Position numbers and translations under genes: made by a program
Part shown: piece after piece, positions 17,431-25,657 of the stretch
Layout: every line of letters begins with the position of its first letter
How positions within the stretch are numbered: position 1 is the first letter of the stretch
NCBI GenBank assembly: GCA_021647265.1
Contig: JAKIVA010000006.1
Coordinates: 19,390 to 83,389 of the forward strand
Direction of reading: 5' to 3'
DNA from: Lutibacter sp.
GTDB taxonomy: Bacteria; Bacteroidota; Bacteroidia; Flavobacteriales; Flavobacteriaceae
DNA: 64,000 nt
The notes under the pieces: generated by a model
Database searches by the model: none
What the model saw: the letters and a program-made list of their open reading frames with translations, nothing else
What the model was told of the DNA's origin: nothing

Positions 17431-17462
17431 AACCTGTATCATTTATTGATACAGGTTTTTTT
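17431..17462 (+). terminator. Attenuator terminator 2 before ilvD
   Basis: AACCTGTATCA (17431-17441) pairs with TGATACAGGTT (17447-17457) around a 5-nt loop and is followed by a T-run to 17462. Its 5' arm can alternatively pair over seven bases with TGATACA at 17402-17408, which overlaps the stop of leader peptide 2. The remaining sequence to ilvD (17463-17672) has a TAAATTTG box at 17587-17594 without a matching -33 element and no further hairpin I can support. Confidence 0.82.
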
Positions 17463-17672
17463 CTTGGATAATCATTGTAAAAAAACAAGATGTAACTATC
17501 AGTAAAACAGAACTGTAAGTAAAATAAAGCTAGAATGGATATTGTAAAATATGAAAACAAAAAAAACATAAAACAAATCCCTAATTTAAATTTGCTTTTT
17601 ATTAAAAAGAACAAAATAAAAAGTAGATTGTTTTAAAAATAATTTAAAATAATTTAAAAAGCACTAAAATAA

Positions 17673-19355
17673 ATGCAATTAAATAAGTACAGTAAAAGAG
17701 TAACACAAGATCCTACACAGCCGGCAGCACAAGCAATGTTGTATGGAGTTGGACTTTCTGAACAAGATATGAAAAAGCCTCAGGTAGGTATTGTAAGTAC
17801 TGGTTTTGACGGAAACCCTTGTAATATGCACTTAAATAATTTGGCTTCTCAAATTAAAGTGGAGGTTAACAAAGAAAATCAGATTGGGTTAATATTTAAC
17901 ACTATTGGCGTAAGTGATGGTATTTCAATGGGAACGTCAGGAATGAATTACTCGTTACCTTCTCGTGATATTATTGCCGATTCTATTGAAATAGTTATGA
18001 ATGCTCAAAGTTATGATGGATTGGTTGCTGTTGTAGGATGTGATAAAAATATGCCGGGAGCAATTATAGCGATGCTACGTTTAAATAGACCCTCGTTAAT
18101 GGTATACGGAGGAACTATTGCTTCAGGACGTTATAAAGGAAAAAAACTAAATATCGTTTCTGCATTTGAGGCACTTGGACAAAAAATAGCTGGAGATATT
18201 TCAGAAGAAGAATACAAAGAAATTATTAAAAATGCTATTCCGGGTGCGGGTGCTTGTGGTGGAATGTATACGGCAAATACTATGGCTTCCTCTATTGAAG
18301 CTATGGGGTTTGCATTACCCTATAATTCATCAATCCCTGCTGAAAATCCACATAAAGAGAGTGAAAGTGCAAGAATAGCTTCAGCAATTAAAAACTTATT
18401 GGAACAAGATTTAAAACCATTAGATATTATTACTAAAAAATCATTAGAAAATGCGGTGGCTTTGGTTAATGCTTTAGGAGGTTCAACCAATGCTGTTTTG
18501 CACTATTTGGCTATTGCGCATGCTGCAGAAATTGATTTTACGTTGGAAGATTTTCAACGTGTAAGTGATAGAACTCCGTTAATAGCAGATTTAAAACCAA
18601 GTGGAGAATATTTAATGGAGGACGTTCACGGCGTTGGAGGAACACCAGCTGTGATGAAATATTTACTAGAAAAAGGATATTTACATGGAGATTGTATGAC
18701 GGTTACGGGTAAAACCTTGGCAGAGAATTTAGCGCATGTAAAAGCTTTAAGTTTTGAAGAAGACCAACAAGTAATTCACCCAGCTGAAAAAGCTTTAAAA
18801 GCATCAGGAAACCTTCAAATTCTTTATGGAAACTTGGCAAGAGAAGGTGCAGTAGCAAAAATTAGCGGTAAAGAAGGAAACTTATTTGAAGGGAAAGCAG
18901 TTGTTTTTGATGGAGAAGATAATGCTAACAAAGGTATTGGAGAAGGAAAAGTATCTAGAGGAGATGTTGTTGTAATTAGATATGTTGGTCCAAGAGGAGG
19001 TCCTGGAATGCCAGAAATGTTAAAGCCAACATCTATGATTATGGGTGCAGGTTTAGGAAAATCAGTAGCCTTAATTACAGATGGTCGTTTTTCAGGAGGA
19101 ACACACGGATTTGTAGTTGGGCATATTACGCCAGAAGCACAGTCTGGAGGCGTAATTGGATTGATAAAAGATGGCGATACAATTGTTATTGATGCAGCAA
19201 ACAAAACAATTAATGTAAAATTAACAGATGAGGAATTGGCGGAAAGAAAATCTAGTTGGAAAGCACCAGAATTAAAACATAAAAAAGGAATATTATATAA
19301 ATATGCTAAAACCGTTTCTTCGGCTTCTGAAGGTTGTGTAACGGATAAATTTTAA
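17673..19355 (+). CDS. ilvD: Dihydroxy-acid dehydratase
   Basis: IlvD dehydrates 2,3-dihydroxyisovalerate and its methyl homologue, the third common step of valine and isoleucine synthesis, with an iron-sulfur cluster. The 560-residue protein has the three cluster cysteines C50 (GFDGNPCN), C123 (VGCDKNMPG) and C195 (GACGGMYTANTMAS), plus C-terminal GPRGGPGMPEM and DGRFSGGTHGFVVGH. It is the first structural gene of the ilv operon, directly behind the two attenuators, and lies four bases before ilvB. Confidence 0.98.
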   Translation: MQLNKYSKRVTQDPTQPAAQAMLYGVGLSEQDMKKPQVGIVSTGFDGNPCNMHLNNLASQIKVEVNKENQIGLIFNTIGVSDGISMGTSGMNYSLPSRDIIADSIEIVMNAQSYDGLVAVVGCDKNMPGAIIAMLRLNRPSLMVYGGTIASGRYKGKKLNIVSAFEALGQKIAGDISEEEYKEIIKNAIPGAGACGGMYTANTMASSIEAMGFALPYNSSIPAENPHKESESARIASAIKNLLEQDLKPLDIITKKSLENAVALVNALGGSTNAVLHYLAIAHAAEIDFTLEDFQRVSDRTPLIADLKPSGEYLMEDVHGVGGTPAVMKYLLEKGYLHGDCMTVTGKTLAENLAHVKALSFEEDQQVIHPAEKALKASGNLQILYGNLAREGAVAKISGKEGNLFEGKAVVFDGEDNANKGIGEGKVSRGDVVVIRYVGPRGGPGMPEMLKPTSMIMGAGLGKSVALITDGRFSGGTHGFVVGHITPEAQSGGVIGLIKDGDTIVIDAANKTINVKLTDEELAERKSSWKAPELKHKKGILYKYAKTVSSASEGCVTDKF

Positions 19356-19359
19356 ACGT

Positions 19360-21093
19360 ATGGAAACATTAAAAAAAGAAGTTCGAGAAGAAAATATCGA
19401 GAAAAAAATAAAAATAAGTGGTGCTGAAGCGGTCATAAAATGTTTGTTAGAAGAAGGTGTAGATTTAGCGTATGGTTATCCGGGAGGTGCTATTATGCCC
19501 GTATATGATGAGATTTATAAATATAAAGATAAATTACATCACGTGTTAACTCGCCATGAGCAAGGAGCAGTTCATGCGGCGCAAGGTTTTGCACGTGTAA
19601 CGGGAAAACCAGGAATTGTATTTGCAACTTCAGGACCAGGAGCAACAAACTTAGTAACAGGAATAGCCGATGCACAAATAGATTCTACACCATTGGTTTG
19701 TATTACTGGTCAGGTAGGGTCACATTTATTGGGCTCTGATGCATTTCAAGAAACAGATATTGTAGGTATTTCTACACCAGTAACGAAATGGAATTACCAA
19801 ATAACAAAGGCTAACGAAATACCAGAAGTAATTGCAAAAGCATTTTACATTGCTAAATCAGGTCGTCCAGGTCCTGTTTTAATTGATATTACCAAAGATG
19901 CACAATTTGAAGAATTTGATTTTAGCTATAAAAAATGCGAAAAAATCAGAAGTTATAAAGCTGTACCAAAATTAAATATTGATAAAGTTAAAGAAGCTGC
20001 AGAACTTATAAATAATGCCAAAAAACCATTTATCGTTTGGGGACAAGGTGTAATTATTGGAGGTGCAGAAGAAGAGTTTAAAAAATTCATTGAAAAAACA
20101 GATATTCCATCGGCATCAACGGCTTTAGGTCTTTCAGCATTGGCAACTAAACACCCTTTAAATGTGGGAATGGTTGGTATGCACGGAAACTATGCACCAA
20201 ATGTATTAACAAATCAGTGTGATGTGCTAATTGCTATAGGAATGCGTTTTGACGATCGTGTTACAGGAAATTTAGAAACCTATGCAAAACAAGCCAAAGT
20301 AATACACTTTGATATTGACCCTGCTGAAATTGATAAAAATGTTAAAACAGACATTGCAGTAATAGCCGATGTGAAAGAATCTTTGGTTGAAGTCATGAAA
20401 TATATTGACAATAATGAGCATAAAGAATGGATGCAAGAATTTCACAAATTATATGAAATTGAACGCAAAGCTGTAATTAACGATCAGTTAAATCCAACAA
20501 AAGTAGGATTGACAATGGGGGAAGTTTTGAATGGAATTAATAATGAAACAAAAGGAGATGCTATTATAGTTTCAGACGTAGGTCAGCACCAAATGTTTGC
20601 TTGTCGCTATGCCGATTTTATAAAAACACGAAGTAGTGTTACCTCAGGAGGTTTAGGAACAATGGGATTTGCTTTGCCAGCATCCATTGGTGCTAAAATG
20701 GGAGCTCCAGATCGTGAAGTAGTAGCTATTATTGGCGATGGAGGTTACCAAATGACATGTAATGAATTGGGAACTGTTCTTCAAACAAAAGTACCGGTTA
20801 AAATTGTGGTATTAAATAATAGTTATTTGGGAATGGTTCGTCAATGGCAAGAATTATTTTTTGACAAGCGTTATGCATCTACCGAAATGATAAGTCCAAA
20901 TTTTGTAAAACTAGCAGAAGCATATGATATTGAAGCTGTTAGAGTCTCAAAACGAGAAGATTTAGCCAAAGCAATAAAAACAATGATTGCTTCAAAAAAA
21001 TCCTATTTTATGGAAGTTGTTATTGAGCAAGAAGACAATGTGTTTCCAATGATACCAACGGGAGCAAGTGTTTCAGATATAAGATTAAGTTAA
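19360..21093 (+). CDS. ilvB: Acetolactate synthase, large catalytic subunit
   Basis: This thiamine-diphosphate enzyme makes 2-acetolactate or 2-aceto-2-hydroxybutyrate from pyruvate. The catalytic Glu67 lies in RHEQGAVHAAQGFAR, the FAD-binding middle domain follows, and the cofactor motif is GDGGYQMTCNELGT with NNSYLGMVRQWQ in the C-terminal domain. At 577 residues it is of normal length. The gene is two bases from the regulatory subunit gene, as usual for a heteromeric enzyme. Confidence 0.97.
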   Translation: METLKKEVREENIEKKIKISGAEAVIKCLLEEGVDLAYGYPGGAIMPVYDEIYKYKDKLHHVLTRHEQGAVHAAQGFARVTGKPGIVFATSGPGATNLVTGIADAQIDSTPLVCITGQVGSHLLGSDAFQETDIVGISTPVTKWNYQITKANEIPEVIAKAFYIAKSGRPGPVLIDITKDAQFEEFDFSYKKCEKIRSYKAVPKLNIDKVKEAAELINNAKKPFIVWGQGVIIGGAEEEFKKFIEKTDIPSASTALGLSALATKHPLNVGMVGMHGNYAPNVLTNQCDVLIAIGMRFDDRVTGNLETYAKQAKVIHFDIDPAEIDKNVKTDIAVIADVKESLVEVMKYIDNNEHKEWMQEFHKLYEIERKAVINDQLNPTKVGLTMGEVLNGINNETKGDAIIVSDVGQHQMFACRYADFIKTRSSVTSGGLGTMGFALPASIGAKMGAPDREVVAIIGDGGYQMTCNELGTVLQTKVPVKIVVLNNSYLGMVRQWQELFFDKRYASTEMISPNFVKLAEAYDIEAVRVSKREDLAKAIKTMIASKKSYFMEVVIEQEDNVFPMIPTGASVSDIRLS

Positions 21094-21095
21094 TT

Positions 21096-21617
21096 ATGGA
21101 AGAAAATAAAAATTTTACAGTTTCGGTATATACCGAAAATAACATAGGAATATTAAATCGTATTTCAGCAATATTTTTAAAACGTCATATAAATATTGAA
21201 AGTATGACCGTTTCAAAATCTGAGATTGAACATGTACACAGGTTTACTTTTGTGGTGGAAGTTCCTGAAACGTTGATTCGGAAAGTAGTAGGTCAATTAG
21301 AAAAACAAATTGAAGTTATTAGAGCTTTTTATCATACTGAAGATGAAATTATATATCACGAAACAGCTTTGTTTAAAATTGCATCCACACATTTATATGA
21401 TGAAAAAATTCAAGATAAATTAAAATTTAGAAGAGCACATATAATTGCAATAACAGAGCGTTATTTTGTAATTGAAGCATCGGGTTTAAAAGAAGATATT
21501 AATAGAATGTATGAAAAACTAAAACCATTTGGTTTATTGCAGTTTGTACGTTCAGGACGTATTGCAATTACCAGACCTAAAATGGCAATATCAGAATTAT
21601 TAGCAGAAATTAATTAA
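21096..21617 (+). CDS. ilvN: Acetolactate synthase, small regulatory subunit
   Basis: The 173-residue protein begins with an ACT domain (FTVSVYTENNIGILNRISAIFLKRHINIESMTVSKSE-like region, residues about 5-80) and has the C-terminal small-subunit domain (FKIASTHLYDEKIQDKLKFR onward). It activates the large subunit and gives feedback inhibition by valine. It follows ilvB by two bases. The symbol ilvN or ilvH is used for this subunit in different species. Confidence 0.95.
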   Translation: MEENKNFTVSVYTENNIGILNRISAIFLKRHINIESMTVSKSEIEHVHRFTFVVEVPETLIRKVVGQLEKQIEVIRAFYHTEDEIIYHETALFKIASTHLYDEKIQDKLKFRRAHIIAITERYFVIEASGLKEDINRMYEKLKPFGLLQFVRSGRIAITRPKMAISELLAEIN

Positions 21618-21628
21618 GAATCAAATGG

Positions 21629-21650
21629 TGACTGAGCAAAGTCGAAGTCA
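21629..21650. repeat. Dispersed repeat of the CACTGAGCGnAGTCGAAGTG family
   Basis: The segment TGACTGAGCAAAGTCGAAGTCA is an imperfect palindrome and a variant of the intergenic repeat also found near 23.27, 32.69, 33.68, 34.8 and 36.2 kb. It lies between ilvN and ilvC. Confidence 0.7.
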
Positions 21651-21762
21651 AATAAAGTTAAAAAGTGAAAATCAAAAGTCTAAAGACGAAGAACTATAAA
21701 ATAACTTTAATTTTCTTCCCTTAGAAATGGGATAGAAGGTAAACAAATAAATATATACTAAA

Positions 21763-23235
21763 ATGGCAAATTATTTTAATACACTTTCATTAAGAGATAA
21801 ATTAGATCAACTTGGAAAATGTAGGTTTATGGATTCTTCTGAATTTAAAGAAGGTGTTGAAGCTTTAAAAGGTAAAAAAATTGTAATTGTTGGTTGTGGA
21901 GCTCAAGGCTTAAATCAAGGATTAAATATGAGAGATTCAGGTTTAGACGTTTCTTATACATTAAGACCAGCAGCAATTACAGAAAAAAGACAATCTTTTT
22001 TAAATGCTTCTGAAAATAAATTCAATGTAGGAACCTATGAAGAAATGATTCCAACGGCAGATTTATTAATCAATTTAACACCAGACAAACAACATACTTC
22101 TGTTATTTCTGCAGTAATGCCTTTAATGAAAAAAGGAGCTACATTATCCTATTCTCATGGGTTTAATATTGTAGAAGAAGGAATGCAAATACGGAAAGAT
22201 ATTACCGTAATAATGGTAGCACCAAAGTCGCCAGGATCTGAAGTTAGAGAAGAGTTTAAAAGAGGTTTTGGTGTGCCAACACTAATTGCTGTGCATCCTG
22301 AAAATGATCCAGAAGGAAAAGGATGGGATTATGCGAAAGCGTATGCTGTTGCCACAGGAGGACATACTGCAGGAGTTTTGGAATCTTCATTTGTTGCGGA
22401 AGTGAAATCAGATTTAATGGGAGAGCAAACAATTCTTTGTGGATTGTTACAAACTGGTTCAATTCTTTGTTTTGACAAAATGGTAGCTGAAGGTGTAGAG
22501 GCTGGTTATGCTTCTAAATTAATTCAATATGGATGGGAAACAGTAACAGAAGCCTTAAAACACGGTGGAATTACCAATATGATGGATAGGTTATCAAACC
22601 CCGCTAAAATTGCTGCATTCAAAACTTCAGAAGAATTGAAAGATATTATGCGTCCACTTTTTCAAAAACATATGGATGATATTATGTCTGGTCATTTTTC
22701 AAAAACAATGATGGAAGACTGGGCAAATGATGATGTAGACTTATTGACTTGGAGAGCAGAAACAGGAGAAACTGCTTTTGAAAAAACACCGGCAAGCACC
22801 GTTGAAATTTCAGAACAAGAATATTTTGATAATGGAGTGTTAATGGTTGCCTTGGTAAAAGCAGGTGTTGAATTAGCTTTTGAATCTATGACTGAATCAG
22901 GAATTATTGAAGAGTCTGCCTATTATGAATCATTACATGAAACACCATTAATTGCAAATACCATTGCACGTAAAAAATTATTTGAAATGAATAGGGTAAT
23001 TTCTGATACTGCAGAGTATGGGTGTTATTTGTTTGACCATGCTTGTAAGCCATTAATTGCAGATTATGTAAAAAATACACCTAGTAATTTTATTGGAAAA
23101 CCATTTAATGAAGGTTCAAATAGTGTTGACAATATAGCGTTAATTAAAGTAAATGCTGCAATTAGAAATCACCCTGTTGAGGATATTGGAGAATACTTGC
23201 GTGAATCTATGACTGCAATGATTAAAATTGTTTAA
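21763..23235 (+). CDS. ilvC: Ketol-acid reductoisomerase, long class II form
   Basis: IlvC rearranges and reduces acetolactate to 2,3-dihydroxyisovalerate with NADPH and Mg. The Rossmann motif KKIVIVGCGAQGLNQGLNMRDSG-like region starts near residue 34, with the catalytic KSPGSEVREEF segment near 155. At 490 residues it is the long plant/enterobacterial form with a duplicated C-terminal knotted domain, rather than the short form of about 330. It is separated from ilvN by a dispersed repeat, but lies in the same direction and probably in the same operon. Confidence 0.96.
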   Translation: MANYFNTLSLRDKLDQLGKCRFMDSSEFKEGVEALKGKKIVIVGCGAQGLNQGLNMRDSGLDVSYTLRPAAITEKRQSFLNASENKFNVGTYEEMIPTADLLINLTPDKQHTSVISAVMPLMKKGATLSYSHGFNIVEEGMQIRKDITVIMVAPKSPGSEVREEFKRGFGVPTLIAVHPENDPEGKGWDYAKAYAVATGGHTAGVLESSFVAEVKSDLMGEQTILCGLLQTGSILCFDKMVAEGVEAGYASKLIQYGWETVTEALKHGGITNMMDRLSNPAKIAAFKTSEELKDIMRPLFQKHMDDIMSGHFSKTMMEDWANDDVDLLTWRAETGETAFEKTPASTVEISEQEYFDNGVLMVALVKAGVELAFESMTESGIIEESAYYESLHETPLIANTIARKKLFEMNRVISDTAEYGCYLFDHACKPLIADYVKNTPSNFIGKPFNEGSNSVDNIALIKVNAAIRNHPVEDIGEYLRESMTAMIKIV

Positions 23236-23251
23236 ATTAAAAGAGAATGTT

Positions 23252-23294
23252 ATTCTTGCGTGGTTACTGAGCGTACTCGAAGTAAGGCAAGAAT
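23252..23294. repeat. Dispersed palindromic repeat after ilvC
   Basis: ATTCTTGC (23252-23259) pairs with GCAAGAAT (23287-23294) and encloses TTACTGAGCGTACTCGAAGTAA, a variant of the CACTGAGCGnAGTCGAAGTG family. The hairpin lies between ilvC and ilvA and might affect read-through or mRNA stability. Confidence 0.7.
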
Positions 23295-23352
23295 TTCATG
23301 ATTTTCACATATTCAAAACCTAAAATTAGTTACTATAGATTGACAAGATTTA

Positions 23353-24615
23353 ATGAATATTATCACTAAAAATAGCATTTCATTAGAGCAAATATACAAA
23401 GCTCAGCATAATATCAAAGGGGTTGTAGAACATACTCCTTTAGTTTTTATGAAGAATTTTTCTGAACGATACCAAGCAAAAATTTACTTCAAAAGAGAAG
23501 ATTTACAGGTAGTTCGGTCGTATAAAATTAGAGGTGCTTTTAATAAAATTCAAGGCTTAACCAAGGAACAACTAAAAAACGGAATTGTATGTGCAAGTGC
23601 AGGTAACCATGCACAAGGAGTCGCTTATGCTTGTAAAAAATTAAAAGTTAAAGGCACTATTTTTATGCCGGTAACAACTCCACATCAAAAAATTGATCAG
23701 GTTAAAATGTTTGGGGGTGAATTTATAGAAATTCAACTTTTTGGTGATAGTTTTGATGATAGTCAAAAAGCTGCTATCGAGTTTTGTACTATAAATAAAA
23801 GAACTTTTGTACATCCATTCGATGATTTAGAAGTAATTGCAGGACAAGGCACAGTGGGATTAGAAATTTTGAACGATAGTTCTAACCCTATTGATTATTT
23901 ATTTCTCCCAGTTGGAGGTGGAGGTTTAGCCTCTGGAGTTTCAAATGTTTTTAAAGTACTAAGTCCGAAAACTAAAATTGTTGGTGTAGAGCCTAAAGGC
24001 GCACCATCATTAACTACATCATTAAAAAATGGAAAAAACACAACGCTTACAGAAATAGAAAATTTTGTGGATGGTGCAGCTGTTAAGCGTATGGGGGAAT
24101 TAACCTTTGAATTTTGTAAAGGGTTGTTGGATGATACCAATATCATTTGTGAAGGGCTTATTTGTTCTACTATTTTAAAAGTTTATAACGAAAACGCTAT
24201 GGTTGTTGAGCCGGCAGGAGTATTATCAATTGCTGCACTTGAAAAATATAAGGAAAAAATAAAAGGAAAAACAGTTGTTTGCGTTGTGAGTGGAGGTAAT
24301 AATGATATTACCAGAATGGAAGAAATAAAAGAACGGGCCTTATTTTATGAAGGTTTAAAACATTATTTTATCATCAAATTTCCTCAGAGAGCAGGAGCTT
24401 TAAAGGAATTTGTGGTAGATGTATTGGGACCAAATGATGATATTGCTTATTTTGAATATACAAAAAAACACAATAGAGATAAAGGCCCAGCAGTTGTTGG
24501 AATTGAATTAGATACAAAAGAAGACTTTGAGCCGTTGGTTGAAAGGATGAGACAAAAGGGATTTTTAGGTGAATATTTAAATGAAAAGCCTGAATTATTT
24601 CAATTTCTGATTTGA
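23353..24615 (+). CDS. ilvA: Threonine ammonia-lyase (threonine dehydratase)
   Basis: IlvA deaminates threonine to 2-ketobutyrate, the entry to isoleucine. The PLP lysine K58 lies in VVRSYKIRGAF, ASAGNHAQGVAYA follows near 80, and the glycine-rich phosphate site is PVGGGGLASG near 195. The C-terminal residues from about 330 form an ACT-like regulatory domain (YFIIKFPQRAGALKEFV), giving the 420-residue form with one such domain. It ends the ilv gene series here. Confidence 0.96.
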   Translation: MNIITKNSISLEQIYKAQHNIKGVVEHTPLVFMKNFSERYQAKIYFKREDLQVVRSYKIRGAFNKIQGLTKEQLKNGIVCASAGNHAQGVAYACKKLKVKGTIFMPVTTPHQKIDQVKMFGGEFIEIQLFGDSFDDSQKAAIEFCTINKRTFVHPFDDLEVIAGQGTVGLEILNDSSNPIDYLFLPVGGGGLASGVSNVFKVLSPKTKIVGVEPKGAPSLTTSLKNGKNTTLTEIENFVDGAAVKRMGELTFEFCKGLLDDTNIICEGLICSTILKVYNENAMVVEPAGVLSIAALEKYKEKIKGKTVVCVVSGGNNDITRMEEIKERALFYEGLKHYFIIKFPQRAGALKEFVVDVLGPNDDIAYFEYTKKHNRDKGPAVVGIELDTKEDFEPLVERMRQKGFLGEYLNEKPELFQFLI

Positions 24616-24730
24616 TAAAATAATGCTTAAATAAATAAAATGTGTTAAGATTTAATACTATTTACCGTAAGATTGTTAAATATAAGATAAAAGTATTGTT
24701 GTATTAATATTTTTACGTAACATTGCACCA

Positions 24731-24805
24731 ATGAAAATAGCCAATTTAAATACAACTGTAAAATATCCCCGTCGCTCTTTCGATGTTTATCGCTGTGTGC
24801 GCTAA
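24731..24805 (+). CDS. Candidate arginine leader peptide 1
   Basis: An ATG at 24731 opens a 24-codon frame, MKIANLNTTVKYPRRSFDVY followed by RCVR and TAA. Its four Arg codons are CGT or CGC, including a tandem pair, although the surrounding DNA is very AT-rich. It lies 230 nt before the first gene of the arginine operon, so ribosome stalling at Arg codons could regulate the operon. I could not find a convincing terminator hairpin after it, so the call is tentative. Confidence 0.35.
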   Translation: MKIANLNTTVKYPRRSFDVYRCVR

Positions 24806-24919
24806 TGCTACCAATAAAAAACAGTTTATTAATTTTCATAATCACCAATTATTTTGCAACCATTTTTTAACATCATATTTTTTTTAAGTTTGATTCTATT
24901 TACTTCAAACAAAGTAACT

Positions 24920-24958
24920 ATGTACTTTAGTCTGTACCGCCGCCCCTTGTGGGTGTAG
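24920..24958 (+). CDS. Candidate arginine leader peptide 2
   Basis: A 12-codon frame MYFSLYRRPLWV has two consecutive CGC Arg codons and ends at TAG 24956-24958. The codons themselves sit in a GC-rich patch (CCGCCGCCCC, 24939-24946 region) that can pair weakly with GGGTG just downstream or with GGGGTG near 24977-24982. Such alternative pairings would fit attenuation, but they are short. The rest of 24616-25035 shows no other feature I can support. Confidence 0.3.
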   Translation: MYFSLYRRPLWV

Positions 24959-25035
24959 TCTTCTTTTTGAAAATGGGGTGTCCGTTTTCCCTTTAAAAAA
25001 ACATAAATTAAATACTCAAAATAAATAAAAAACTT

Positions 25036-25653
25036 GTGAAAGTTGTTATAGCTAAAATATCAGACATACAATACGCAGAGATAATTTGTGAGACAATCAA
25101 AGAATCTGCAAAAATTAGAGGTACAGGTATTGCTGAAAGAACACCAGAATATATTATAAATAAAATTAAAAAAGGCGATGCTATTATAGCAATTCATAAA
25201 AATGAATTTGCAGGATTTTGCTATATCGAAACGTGGGATAACAAAGAGTTTGTAGTAAACTCTGGACTTATTGTACACCCTAATTTTAGAAATAAAGGAT
25301 TGGCTAAAAAAATTAAAAAGAAAATATTAGAGTATTCAAAAGAAAAATACCCAGATGCTAAAATATTTGGAATTACAACAGGTTTGGCAGTTTTAAAAAT
25401 TAATTATGAATTGGGTTATCAGCCTGTTACTTTTTCTGAATTAACCAGTGATCAGGCTTTTTGGAATGGGTGTAAAACATGTGGTAATTATGATGTTTTA
25501 ATGCGGACAGACAAAAAAATGTGTTTATGTACAGGAATGCTGTACAATCCAACTCATAAAAAAAACGGAAAGAAACATCCTTATAATTCAAAAGTATTAA
25601 GCAGATTAAAAAAAATTAAACAAACATTATTTCTAAAAAAGAATAAAAAATAA
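25036..25653 (+). CDS. GNAT family N-acyltransferase, candidate first enzyme of arginine synthesis
   Basis: The 205-residue protein has a GNAT fold core with the acyl-CoA loop in VHPNFRNKGLAKKIKKKIL near residue 78-96. Unusually, its C-terminal part carries cysteine pairs, GCKTCGNYD and MCLCTGM, which may bind a metal. The start is GTG at 25036. It is first in the arginine operon, five bases before argG. The pathway needs an N-acylglutamate synthase and no argA or argJ is seen, so this gene is the natural candidate (inference). Confidence 0.75.
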   Translation: MKVVIAKISDIQYAEIICETIKESAKIRGTGIAERTPEYIINKIKKGDAIIAIHKNEFAGFCYIETWDNKEFVVNSGLIVHPNFRNKGLAKKIKKKILEYSKEKYPDAKIFGITTGLAVLKINYELGYQPVTFSELTSDQAFWNGCKTCGNYDVLMRTDKKMCLCTGMLYNPTHKKNGKKHPYNSKVLSRLKKIKQTLFLKKNKK

Positions 25654-25657
25654 TATC

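Noticed and set aside
17534..17636. A possible third leader peptide starting at an ATG near 17534 (MDIVKYENKKN...)
   Set aside because: It is Lys/Asn-rich rather than Ile/Leu/Val-rich and no terminator follows.
24645..24848. 67-residue minus-strand frame before the arg operon
   Set aside because: No recognisable features or start context; it overlaps the candidate leader region.
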